Positions 45,115-53,396 of a stretch of DNA of 64,000 bases are shown piece after piece; position 1 is the stretch's first letter, and the number at the start of each line of letters is the position of its first letter. The position numbers and the translations under genes were made by a program. The DNA comes from Dokdonella_A sp963775445 (GTDB lineage Bacteria; Pseudomonadota; Gammaproteobacteria; Xanthomonadales; Rhodanobacteraceae): the NCBI GenBank assembly GCA_963775445.1, contig CAVZIT010000004.1, positions 744,001 through 808,000 on the forward strand, given 5' to 3'. The notes below the pieces were generated by a model that was given only the letters and a program-made list of their open reading frames with translations, did not search any database and was not told the origin of the DNA.

Positions 45115-45875
45115 TCCTGCGCCGCATCGCCCAGCACATGAAGCAGCAGCACTGGACCGGCGTGTTCATCGAACTGGTTATCGTGGTCCTGGGCGTGTTC
45201 CTGGGCTTGCAGGCACAAGACTGGAACCAGGCGCACCAGGATCGCATGCTGGAAAGGCAATACCTTCAGCGCCTGCATGACGACATCACGCAGTCCATCA
45301 AGATCGCCAAGTCCAATGTGCAGCGCATGCAGACGCAGTACCAGCTCGAGGGTGCGATGCTGGACGACCTGTCCCGTTGCCAGCTCGATGCAGCGGCCAA
45401 GAAACAATTCGGCGCCGGCCTGTTTCTGTTCGGGCGAATCGAACCGCCACCCCTGGTTCGCGGCACCATCGACGAGCTGCGTTCGACCGGCCGCATCGGG
45501 CTGATCCGTGACGTGACCTTGCGCACGGCGTTGGCCCGTGTCGTGCAGGTCAACGATGGGGCTAACAGGGTCCTGAACATGATCATCGCGCGGGCGACAC
45601 CGGCGATTTCCCATATCGACGCGCGTGTCGTGTTCAAGCAACCCCCGGGCGGGTTCGACCAGCCTGACATCAAGGAGCACGGCATGCCGGATGGCGGGGC
45701 CATTTACGATTTCCCGGCCTTGTGCAATGACCCGCAATTCGCGCCGGCCGTCTCCACGGTGCAGAACCTGACGCATGTAGAGATCCAGATGAACCAGGGC
45801 AAGGTTCGATGGTTCCCGAAGCTGCTGGACAACATCGACCGCGACCTCGACGGCATGAAGAAGGGTTCACCATGA
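45111..45875 (+). CDS. Array protein H: single-span DUF6090-like protein (class 2)
   Basis: 254 residues. Anchor MILRRIAQHMKQQHWTGVFI, ELVIVVLGVFLGLQAQDWNQ. Class 2 exposed domain: SRCQLDAAAKKQFGAGLFLF, RGTIDELRSTGRIGLIRDVT and FPALCNDPQFAPAV, aligning with the protein at 39870 including both cysteines. ATGA overlap at its start; 43 bases separate its end from the next member, with a new ribosome-binding site (GGGAGGACGG). Confidence 0.85.
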   Translation: MILRRIAQHMKQQHWTGVFIELVIVVLGVFLGLQAQDWNQAHQDRMLERQYLQRLHDDITQSIKIAKSNVQRMQTQYQLEGAMLDDLSRCQLDAAAKKQFGAGLFLFGRIEPPPLVRGTIDELRSTGRIGLIRDVTLRTALARVVQVNDGANRVLNMIIARATPAISHIDARVVFKQPPGGFDQPDIKEHGMPDGGAIYDFPALCNDPQFAPAVSTVQNLTHVEIQMNQGKVRWFPKLLDNIDRDLDGMKKGSP

Positions 45876-45918
45876 GCGTGACCAGCCCTGAACGCATGGA
45901 CCTACCGGGAGGACGGCC

Positions 45919-46659
45919 ATGATCACCCGACGCATCCTCTCCCACCTCAGGCAGCAACACTGGACCGGCGTGTTCATCGAGCTGGTGATCGTGGTACTGG
46001 GCGTTTTCATCGGCCTGCAGGTGCAGGACTGGAATGATGCACGCACCGCGCGCGCCGAGCTTGACCAGCAATTGATCAGTTTCCGCAAGCAACTGGAAGA
46101 CAATCAGGCTCATTTCAAGAATTTTCGGGCCGAATTGGTCGGGCAGCTGGATGACGTGAACGCCCTGCGGATCGCATTCAGGCAAGACCCACCGACGATT
46201 TCCGGCAAGGAACTGAATCTGAGATTCCTGAACGTGCAACGCATCAAGGTATTTTCACCGGATCTGACGGCATTGAACGAATTGGCCGAGACCGGTGGCT
46301 TGCGCCGAATCGAGGACGCGAAGATCCGGGATGCCATCGGTCGCTGGCAACGTGAGCTTGACGAAGTCAATCGTCTGTATTCCGACGCGCTGCGAGAAAG
46401 GGATGGCGTGATGAACGACTTTCTGATGAAGAACGTCGCTTACGGACCGTTGCTGGAACAGTCCTATATTGTCGGCAGGGGAATCGGGAAATCGAAATTT
46501 CGCAATGACATCGAGGCGCTCGCCAAGAGTCGGGAGGTCGACAACGAACTGGCCTATCGATACGGCATTACCGGCTCCGAGGTCTATGCGCTGGACGCGC
46601 TGGACCGCGAGACCACCCAGCTGATCAAATTGCTGGTCACGCGTGAGCAAGAGTCATGA
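45919..46659 (+). CDS. Array protein I: single-span DUF6090-like protein (class 1)
   Basis: 246 residues. Anchor MITRRILSHLRQQHWTGVFI, ELVIVVLGVFIGLQVQDWND. Exposed domain LDQQLISFRKQLEDNQAHFK, ELAETGGLRRIEDAKIRDAI (family motif) and SKFRNDIEALAKSREVDNEL, aligning with proteins A and C. No cysteine. Its stop overlaps the next start as ATGA. Confidence 0.85.
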   Translation: MITRRILSHLRQQHWTGVFIELVIVVLGVFIGLQVQDWNDARTARAELDQQLISFRKQLEDNQAHFKNFRAELVGQLDDVNALRIAFRQDPPTISGKELNLRFLNVQRIKVFSPDLTALNELAETGGLRRIEDAKIRDAIGRWQRELDEVNRLYSDALRERDGVMNDFLMKNVAYGPLLEQSYIVGRGIGKSKFRNDIEALAKSREVDNELAYRYGITGSEVYALDALDRETTQLIKLLVTREQES

Positions 46660-47438
46660 TTCTGCGCCGCGTCATCAGCCACATGAAAAGCCAGCACTGG
46701 ACCGGCGTCGTCATCGAGCTGGTCATCGTGGTGCTGGGCGTGTTCATCGGCCTGCAGGTCGACAACTGGAACCAGGCGCGATCCGACGTCCGCCTCGGCC
46801 ATGACTACGTGAGAAGACTGACCCGCGACCTGACCGAGAACCTCGCCGGGGTACGGGCACAAGCCGCCTATTACGCCGCCGTCGCGGACAGCGTCCGCGA
46901 GACGGATGCGCTGCTGACCAAGGCCGATCCCGATCCGCGAATGCTCATCGTCCATGCCTATCGCGCGAGTGAAACCATCTATACCGCGCCGGTGCGCGCC
47001 ACCTGGGACCAGATCGTCTCCTCCGGGCATCTGGGCCTGCTGCCGAGGGCGGCCGTGGAGTCCGGACTGTCGCAATACTATGCGTTCGACGTCGCGCGAT
47101 CGATGTATGAATTGGGCGCGGTTTCGGACTATCGCAAACGCGTGCGCGGTATCGTTCCGCTCGACATGCAACGAGCCATGCGCGCGGGCTGCAGCGATGT
47201 GCGCGATCGACGCGGAAACATCATGGGGTTCGCCAAACACTGCCAGTTCGCCGCCGATCCGGCAGATCTCGAGAAGGTCGCCGCCGCGCTGCGCAGCGAT
47301 CCGACCGTCGCCGCCGATCTGCGCGACCAGTATTCGTATGCAGCCTCCGCAATGGCCAATGTGCACGGTGTCGAGGTGACTCTCGAGGATGCGCTCGCGG
47401 CGCTTGGCGCCAAGCCGGAGCCCGCCCGGCATGACTGA
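46656..47438 (+). CDS. Array protein J: single-span DUF6090-like protein (class 3)
   Basis: 260 residues. Anchor MILRRVISHMKSQHWTGVVI, ELVIVVLGVFIGLQVDNWNQ. Exposed domain: IVSSGHLGLLPRAAVESGLS (family motif), cysteines at RAGCSDVRD and AKHCQFAAD, and the C-terminal ALRSDPTVAADLRDQYSYAA that aligns with protein F. It is the last small member: its stop overlaps the first downstream TolB/TPR gene in ATGACTGA. Confidence 0.85.
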   Translation: MILRRVISHMKSQHWTGVVIELVIVVLGVFIGLQVDNWNQARSDVRLGHDYVRRLTRDLTENLAGVRAQAAYYAAVADSVRETDALLTKADPDPRMLIVHAYRASETIYTAPVRATWDQIVSSGHLGLLPRAAVESGLSQYYAFDVARSMYELGAVSDYRKRVRGIVPLDMQRAMRAGCSDVRDRRGNIMGFAKHCQFAADPADLEKVAAALRSDPTVAADLRDQYSYAASAMANVHGVEVTLEDALAALGAKPEPARHD

Positions 47439-49530
47439 TCTCTGGCAACGCCTGAAACGACGCAAGCTGATGCAGTGGGCGCTGGCCTACGTGGCGTTCG
47501 CCTTCGCGCTGCTGCAGGGGGTCGATATCGTTGCGCACCAGTTCGGATGGTCCGATAACGTGCAGCGCGGCTGCACGCTGGCCCTGGTCGTGGGCTTCGT
47601 CGTGACCCTGGTACTGGCCTGGTACCACGGCGAGCAGGGGCGTCAGCGCGTCACCGGCCCGGAGTTGCTGCTGATTGCCCTGGCGCTGGCGATCGGCGGC
47701 GGATTCCTGTGGCAGTTCTCGCGCTCGCCAGTGTCCGAAACGACGTTATCGGTACCGGCGTCTCCGGCCTCTGCAGGAAGTGTGTCGGCAGCACCGCGGA
47801 CGCTGCCTTCATCGAATGGCTCGATCCCCGCCAAGTCCATCGCCGTGCTGCCGTTCGAGAACCTGTCCTCGGACAAAAACAACGCCTACTTCGCCGACGG
47901 CATGCAGGACCTGATCCTGACCAAACTGGCCGACATCGGCGAGCTCAAGGTCATCTCGCGCACCTCGACAGCCAAGTACGCCAATCACCCGGAAGACCTG
48001 ACAAAAATCGCCGAGCAGCTCGGTGTCACCAATATCCTGGAAGGCAGCGTGCAGAAGGCCGGCAATTCGGTCCTGATCAATGTGCAGTTGATCAACGCGC
48101 GCACAGACGCGCACATCTGGGCGGAGAGCTATCAGCGCACGCTGGACAATGTGTTCGGCGTCGAAGGTGAAGTCGCGGGCAACATCGCCGATGCGCTAAA
48201 GGCCAAGCTGTCGCCGGCGGAGACGAAACGTCTGGCTACGGCACTGAGTAACGATCCGGCCGCCAACGACCTGTACCTGCGCGGCGACTACTTTGCCAAC
48301 CGTGGCAGCGTCAACTACGACACGGCGGCCATGAAACAGGCGATCGCGTTCTACCGGCAGGCCATCGCCAAGGCGCCGGATCTTGCCCAGGCGCGTGCGC
48401 ACCTGTCGTACATGGAAAGCCAGCTCGCCTGGTTCGGCGGCGGAGGGAAAAGCACCGCCACGTTGTATGCCGATGCACTGACCCAGGCCGAACAGGCATT
48501 GAAGCTGGCACCGGACCTGGCCGACGCGCACCTGGCACAGGGGTATCACGACTACTGGGGCAAGGGCGACTACGCCGTGGCACTCAAGGCGTTTGCCGCC
48601 GCCCTCGCCCTGCGCCCCAATGACAGCGATGCGATGGCCGCGAAAGCCTATGTGCTGCGCCGACAGGGAAAGTTCAACGAGGCCATCGGCGAGTTCCAGA
48701 AAGCGCTGGCACTGGATCCGCGCAACACCAGCCTGGCCTTCGAGATGGGTTCGACCTACATGGCGGTCAGCCAGTACGCTCAGGCCGAACAGACCTTCCA
48801 GCGCGCGCTGGCACTGGACCCGGCCAACATCAACGCCAGGTCTTCTTACGCGGAGGCGATCGCCCTTGGCAGCGGCGATCTGTCCAAAGCGATGGCGCGG
48901 ATGCGGGGTGACCAGCCAAGACTGAAGCTGGAGCAAGTCAAACTATTGACCTCGGCACGCAAGTACGAGCAGGCGCTGACGCTGTTGCAATCCATTCCCG
49001 ACTCGCCGGACACGTTTAATCTCGCCAATGGTGGCCCCAAGGCCCTGTTTCTCGCCAGGCTGTATGGACTCCGTGGTGATTCGGCCAAGTCACGTGAGCT
49101 TTACGCCAAGGCGCTGTCGAAAGCCCGCGCGCAATATGCGGCGCTGGCCGGCAGTCCAGTCATCAACCAGGCTGTTGTGTTGCTTTACGTCGCCCACTCA
49201 GAACTTGGGATGGGCCAGATCAAGGCAGGGTTGGCAGATACCGCGAAGATACTGGCTATTGCCGAGCACACCAACGACCATAGTTATGGTCCCATACTGA
49301 GGGAACGTTCCGCCGAGCTGTATGCGCAGGCCGGCCGCGCGGACAAGGCGGTGCGGGTACTGTCGGCTGCCCTGGTCACCCCGGGTGGGGGACGGTTTTT
49401 CTCGCCGGTCATGCTGTGGATCGACCCGAACTGGGATCCGATCCGCAAGTCGCCCGAGTTCCAGGCGCTGCTGGAGCAATACGCCAGCAGCAAGCCGGCA
49501 ACCGTTCCCGCGGAGGCCGGCAGTGGCTGA
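47431..49530 (+). CDS. TolB-like/TPR membrane protein, paralogue 3
   Basis: 699 residues. Constant anchor: MTDLWQRLKRRKLMQWALAY, FAFALLQGVDIVAHQFGW, second span ending LAWYHGEQGRQRVTGPEL, third span LIALALAIGGGFLWQFSR. The TolB-like part begins KSIAVLPFENLSSDKNNAYF and includes VISRTSTAKYANHPEDL and NILEGSVQKAGNSVLINVQL. TPR-like repeats follow (DYAVALKAFAAALALRPNDS), then the tail IDPNWDPIRKSPEFQALL. Positive loops suggest a periplasmic TolB/TPR part. Coupled to the array by an 8-base overlap; function unknown. Confidence 0.87.
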   Translation: MTDLWQRLKRRKLMQWALAYVAFAFALLQGVDIVAHQFGWSDNVQRGCTLALVVGFVVTLVLAWYHGEQGRQRVTGPELLLIALALAIGGGFLWQFSRSPVSETTLSVPASPASAGSVSAAPRTLPSSNGSIPAKSIAVLPFENLSSDKNNAYFADGMQDLILTKLADIGELKVISRTSTAKYANHPEDLTKIAEQLGVTNILEGSVQKAGNSVLINVQLINARTDAHIWAESYQRTLDNVFGVEGEVAGNIADALKAKLSPAETKRLATALSNDPAANDLYLRGDYFANRGSVNYDTAAMKQAIAFYRQAIAKAPDLAQARAHLSYMESQLAWFGGGGKSTATLYADALTQAEQALKLAPDLADAHLAQGYHDYWGKGDYAVALKAFAAALALRPNDSDAMAAKAYVLRRQGKFNEAIGEFQKALALDPRNTSLAFEMGSTYMAVSQYAQAEQTFQRALALDPANINARSSYAEAIALGSGDLSKAMARMRGDQPRLKLEQVKLLTSARKYEQALTLLQSIPDSPDTFNLANGGPKALFLARLYGLRGDSAKSRELYAKALSKARAQYAALAGSPVINQAVVLLYVAHSELGMGQIKAGLADTAKILAIAEHTNDHSYGPILRERSAELYAQAGRADKAVRVLSAALVTPGGGRFFSPVMLWIDPNWDPIRKSPEFQALLEQYASSKPATVPAEAGSG

Positions 49531-51613
49531 TCTGTGGGGAAAGTTCAAGCAACGCAAGCTGGTGCAGTGGGCGCTGGCCTACGTGGCCTTCGCGTTTGCG
49601 CTGCTGCAGGGCATCGATATCGTCGCCGCGAAGTTCGCGTGGCCCGACAGCGTCGAGCGCATGCTGATCATCGCGTTGTGCGTGGGGTTTTTCCTCACCG
49701 TGCTTTTGGCCTGGTTCCACGGCGAACGCGGCGTCCAGCGCGTAAACGGCATGGAAATCATCCTGCTGGCGGTGTTGCTTGCCATTGGCGGCGGATTCCT
49801 GTGGCAATTCTCACGCACTCCAAACACCCCGACCGGCAGCGCCGCAAAGTCGGTCGCCACGCCATCGCCAACGCAACTCCGCCCATCGACCACAACGAAC
49901 GCGAAGAATGCGTCGGTTGCCGCGATCCCTGCCAGGTCCATCGCCGTGCTGCCGTTCGAGAACCTGAGCGAGGACCAGGGAAACGAATACTTTGCCGACG
50001 GCATGCAGGACCTGATCCTGACCAAGCTGGCCGACATCGGCGAGCTGAAGGTGATTTCGCGCACCTCGACCTTGCAGTACAAGAGCCGTCCGGAAAACCT
50101 GAAACAGGTGGCGGCGGAACTCGGCGTGGCCACGCTGCTGGAGGGCAGTGTGCAGAAGGCCGGCAACGAGGTGCTGATCAACGTGCAATTGATCGATGCG
50201 CGCAGCGACGCGCACCTGTGGGCCAATACCTACCAGCGTACCCTGGACAACATCTTCGGCGTCGAGGGGGAGGTGGCCGGAAAGATCGCCAGTGCCCTCA
50301 AGGCCAAACTCTCGCCCGCCGAAACCGCGCGCCTGGCCTCCGACCTGAGCCATGACAGCGCCGCCAACGACCTGTTCTTCAAGGCCGAGTATCAGACCCA
50401 ACAGGCGGAGACAACTTTCAGCACGGCGAACGTGAAGGCCGCGATTCCGCTGTACCGGCAGGCCATTGCGCAGGCGCCTGATTTCGCGCTGGCCTACGCA
50501 CGGCTGTCCTGGGTGGAAAGTAACCTTGCTTGGTGGGGCGGCGGCGGGACGGACGTCAAGCCACTGATTGCGGCCGCGCGCCGCGATGCCGAACAGGCGC
50601 TCAAGCTTGCGCCGAACCTCGTGGCCGCACGGCTCGCGCTCGGCTACAGCGACATGTACGGTCGCGGCGACTACGCCGGCGCGCTGAAGGCCTTTGAGGC
50701 GGCACTCGCGCTCAAGCCCAATGACGCCGATGCGCTGGCGGCCAGGGGTTACGTCGAACGCCGCCAGGGCCACTACGAGGCCGCGATCGCCTCTTTGCGC
50801 AAGGCGTCCACGCTGGATCCGCGCAACACCGCGCTGCCTTTCCATCTGGGGCTGACCTGGATGATGCTCAATCGCTATCCCGAAGCCGAAAGCGCCTTCC
50901 ACCGCGCGCTGGCGCTCGACCCGAACAACCACATCGCCAAGCAAAATCTCTCCGCCGCCATCCTGTCCGCCGACGGCGACATCCCCCGCGCGCTGGCCGT
51001 GACTCCGGGCGACGCACCGGCGTTGAAACTGTGGCGCGTATACCTGCTGACATTGCAACGCAAGTACCGACCGGCGCTTGCGCTGCTGGACACGGTGCCC
51101 GACACGCCCGACAACTTCGGGACCGGCTCCAAGGCGCTGCTGCAGGCCGATCTGTACCGGCTGATGGGCGAGACGGCGCGGGCGCGGCCACTGTATGCGA
51201 AGGCCCTGCCGAAGATGCGCGCGCAACTCAAACAGCAGCAAGGCTTCACCAAGGTGGACGCGTGGCAGAACCTTGCCGATGTGGAACTCGGGCTCGGCCA
51301 TACCGCGCAAGGCCTGGACGCGATCGCCAAAGCCGAGGCCCTCGTCGCGCAAAGCCACAACCACACCGAGGGCCCAGGGCGCATGGAGGTCAACTCGGCG
51401 CTCTACGCCCAGGCCAGGCGTCCCGACCTTGCGGTGCCGCTGCTGGCCAAGGTTCTCGCCAGCCCCGGCATCGGCGTCGCTTACTCGCCGATCATGCTGT
51501 GGCTCGACCCGGCCTGGGACCCGATCCGCAAGGACCCGAACTTCCAGGCGCTGCTGACCAAATACGCCAAATACAAACCTGCCTCGGCAGCCGGAGAGGC
51601 CGGGAATGACTGA
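49523..51613 (+). CDS. TolB-like/TPR membrane protein, paralogue 4
   Basis: 696 residues from a GTG in GTGGCTGA, overlapping the previous stop by 8 bases. Anchor ADLWGKFKQRKLVQWALAYV, WPDSVERMLIIALCVGFFLT; TolB-like RSIAVLPFENLSEDQGNEYF, VATLLEGSVQKAGNEVLINV, TYQRTLDNIFGVEGEVAG; TPR-like GDYAGALKAFEAALALKPND; tail LDPAWDPIRKDPNFQALL. It is the closest relative of paralogue 3 in repeat organisation. The next gene again starts in ATGACTGA. Confidence 0.87.
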   Translation: MADLWGKFKQRKLVQWALAYVAFAFALLQGIDIVAAKFAWPDSVERMLIIALCVGFFLTVLLAWFHGERGVQRVNGMEIILLAVLLAIGGGFLWQFSRTPNTPTGSAAKSVATPSPTQLRPSTTTNAKNASVAAIPARSIAVLPFENLSEDQGNEYFADGMQDLILTKLADIGELKVISRTSTLQYKSRPENLKQVAAELGVATLLEGSVQKAGNEVLINVQLIDARSDAHLWANTYQRTLDNIFGVEGEVAGKIASALKAKLSPAETARLASDLSHDSAANDLFFKAEYQTQQAETTFSTANVKAAIPLYRQAIAQAPDFALAYARLSWVESNLAWWGGGGTDVKPLIAAARRDAEQALKLAPNLVAARLALGYSDMYGRGDYAGALKAFEAALALKPNDADALAARGYVERRQGHYEAAIASLRKASTLDPRNTALPFHLGLTWMMLNRYPEAESAFHRALALDPNNHIAKQNLSAAILSADGDIPRALAVTPGDAPALKLWRVYLLTLQRKYRPALALLDTVPDTPDNFGTGSKALLQADLYRLMGETARARPLYAKALPKMRAQLKQQQGFTKVDAWQNLADVELGLGHTAQGLDAIAKAEALVAQSHNHTEGPGRMEVNSALYAQARRPDLAVPLLAKVLASPGIGVAYSPIMLWLDPAWDPIRKDPNFQALLTKYAKYKPASAAGEAGND

Positions 51614-53396
51614 ACTGTGGACAAAGCTCAAGCAACGCAAGCTGGTGCAATGGGCCGTGGCGTACGTGGCGTTCGCGTTCGCATTCCTGCAGGGCGTGGA
51701 TATCGTCGCGCAACAGTTCGCCTGGCCCGAATCCGTGCGACGCGGCATCACTCTTGCCCTGGTACTCGGATTTTTCGTCACCCTGCTGCTGGCCTGGTAT
51801 CACGGCGAGCAGGGCCGACAGCGCGTCAGCGGCACGGAGCTGCTGTTGATCACGCTGCTGCTTGGCTTCGGCGGTGCCTTCCTGTGGCGGGTGGCCGGCA
51901 AGCCGCCGGCATCCGGCCAGGTCCAGGTCGCTGCCTCGCAGTCCAGTGTCGCCCGCACCGTTGCCGCCTCGTCTGCCAAACCGGTGTCGGGGACGGAGTC
52001 GATTCCCCGGAAATCCGTTGCCGTATTGCCCTTCGCCAACGAAAGCGGCGACAACAAAGAACAGTTCTTCTCCGACGGTTTGTCCGAAGACCTGATCACG
52101 GCGCTGTCGCAGTTCACCGGCCTCAAGGTCATCAACAGCGATTCCTCGTTCAAGTTTCGTGACGGCCATGACAGCGTGTCGACGATCGCGAGCAAGCTCG
52201 GCGTGGCCCGACTGCTGCAGGGTGGCGTGCGACGGTTGGGCGACGAGGTGCGCATCCGTGCCGAACTGGTCAACGCTGCCGACGCCAGCACGTTGTGGTC
52301 GCAACATTACGACCGTCCGTACAAGGACCTGTTCAAGCTGCAGGACGACATCACCCGGTCGGTGGCCGATGCCCTGAAAGCCAGGCTGCTGGACGACCAC
52401 CCCGTGCAGAACGATCGGCCGCCCAGCGGCAATCTGCAGGCTTATACCGCCTACCTCAAGAGCCGAGCACAGCCGGCGACGGCGGCCGGCATTCGCCGGT
52501 CGATCGTGCTATTGAAGGAGGCGACGCAGATCGACCCAAAATACGCGCAAAGCTATGCGTTGATGTCCACCTACTGGATGTTTCTGGCAGCGGCGTTTAC
52601 TTCGAATGACGCCGATACCCGGCAAGCCACCGAACACGCCCGCGCGGCGGCCGATACCGCGCTGCGGCTCGATCCGAACCTGGCGGGGGCGCACTACGCT
52701 CGCGCATTCATCCTGCTCAATGCAGACCTGGACTGGCAGGGCGCGCTTGCCGAAGCAGACAAGGTTGTGTCGCTGGCCCCCAACGACCCCAGTATCGCGA
52801 GCATCAAGTCGCAGGTTTTGACGGCCTTGGGACGGACCGGGGAAGCAGAGAATATTATCCGCAAGCGGATCGCATCGAACCCGCTCAATGCGGGTGCTTA
52901 CCTGAATTTGGCACTCATCCTGCGCATGAGCCGGCTCGACGCAGCACAGGCTGCCCTGCACAAGGCCATCGAACTGGCGCCGGGCAACGCGCGCCTGCAT
53001 GCCAACCTGGCCCTGGTCGAATTGCTGCGCGGCGACCAGGTCGCGGCCGCGGCAGCGGCGAAGGCCGAGCCGCCGGGCTTCTGGCACGTTTTCGCCGAAG
53101 CCGCCGTGCTGCAGACCGGTACCGACCGTGCTGCGGCCGATGCGACGCTCAAGGACATCAACCAAAAATTCGCGGGCACGGATGCCTACCAGGTCGCCGA
53201 GCTGTATGCGCTGCGCAAGGATCCCGACGGCATGTTTCACTGGCTGGACCGTTCATGGACCAACCGCGATCCCGGTATCCAGCATCTGCTCGTCGATCCT
53301 CTGATCCTGCGCTACAAGGACGACCCGCGTTTTGCCGCCTATTGCCGCAAGACCGGACTGCCGGTTCCGGCAGTCAACGGAGCACCGAGTGACTGA
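51606..53396 (+). CDS. TolB-like/TPR membrane protein, paralogue 5 (short)
   Basis: 596 residues. Anchor MTELWTKLKQRKLVQWAVAY and RGITLALVLGFFVTLLLAWY. The TolB-like part differs from its neighbours (KSVAVLPFANESGDNKEQFF, DGLSEDLITALSQFTGLKVI, RLLQGGVRRLGDEVRIRAEL) and is closer to paralogue 1. TPR-like helices follow; the tail DPLILRYKDDPRFAAYCRKT also matches that branch. So different branches are interleaved in one array. Stop overlaps the next GTG in GTGACTGA. Confidence 0.87.
   Translation: MTELWTKLKQRKLVQWAVAYVAFAFAFLQGVDIVAQQFAWPESVRRGITLALVLGFFVTLLLAWYHGEQGRQRVSGTELLLITLLLGFGGAFLWRVAGKPPASGQVQVAASQSSVARTVAASSAKPVSGTESIPRKSVAVLPFANESGDNKEQFFSDGLSEDLITALSQFTGLKVINSDSSFKFRDGHDSVSTIASKLGVARLLQGGVRRLGDEVRIRAELVNAADASTLWSQHYDRPYKDLFKLQDDITRSVADALKARLLDDHPVQNDRPPSGNLQAYTAYLKSRAQPATAAGIRRSIVLLKEATQIDPKYAQSYALMSTYWMFLAAAFTSNDADTRQATEHARAAADTALRLDPNLAGAHYARAFILLNADLDWQGALAEADKVVSLAPNDPSIASIKSQVLTALGRTGEAENIIRKRIASNPLNAGAYLNLALILRMSRLDAAQAALHKAIELAPGNARLHANLALVELLRGDQVAAAAAAKAEPPGFWHVFAEAAVLQTGTDRAAADATLKDINQKFAGTDAYQVAELYALRKDPDGMFHWLDRSWTNRDPGIQHLLVDPLILRYKDDPRFAAYCRKTGLPVPAVNGAPSD

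Noticed and set aside
39130..47438. Diversity-generating retroelement for the variable heads
   Set aside because: No reverse transcriptase, template repeat or variable repeat is in the window, and the variation spans whole domains rather than adenine positions.
49811..51781. Minus-strand open frame of 656 codons, and similar antisense frames over the array
   Set aside because: They mirror the paralogous plus-strand genes, so they are repeated only because those genes are; no independent features.
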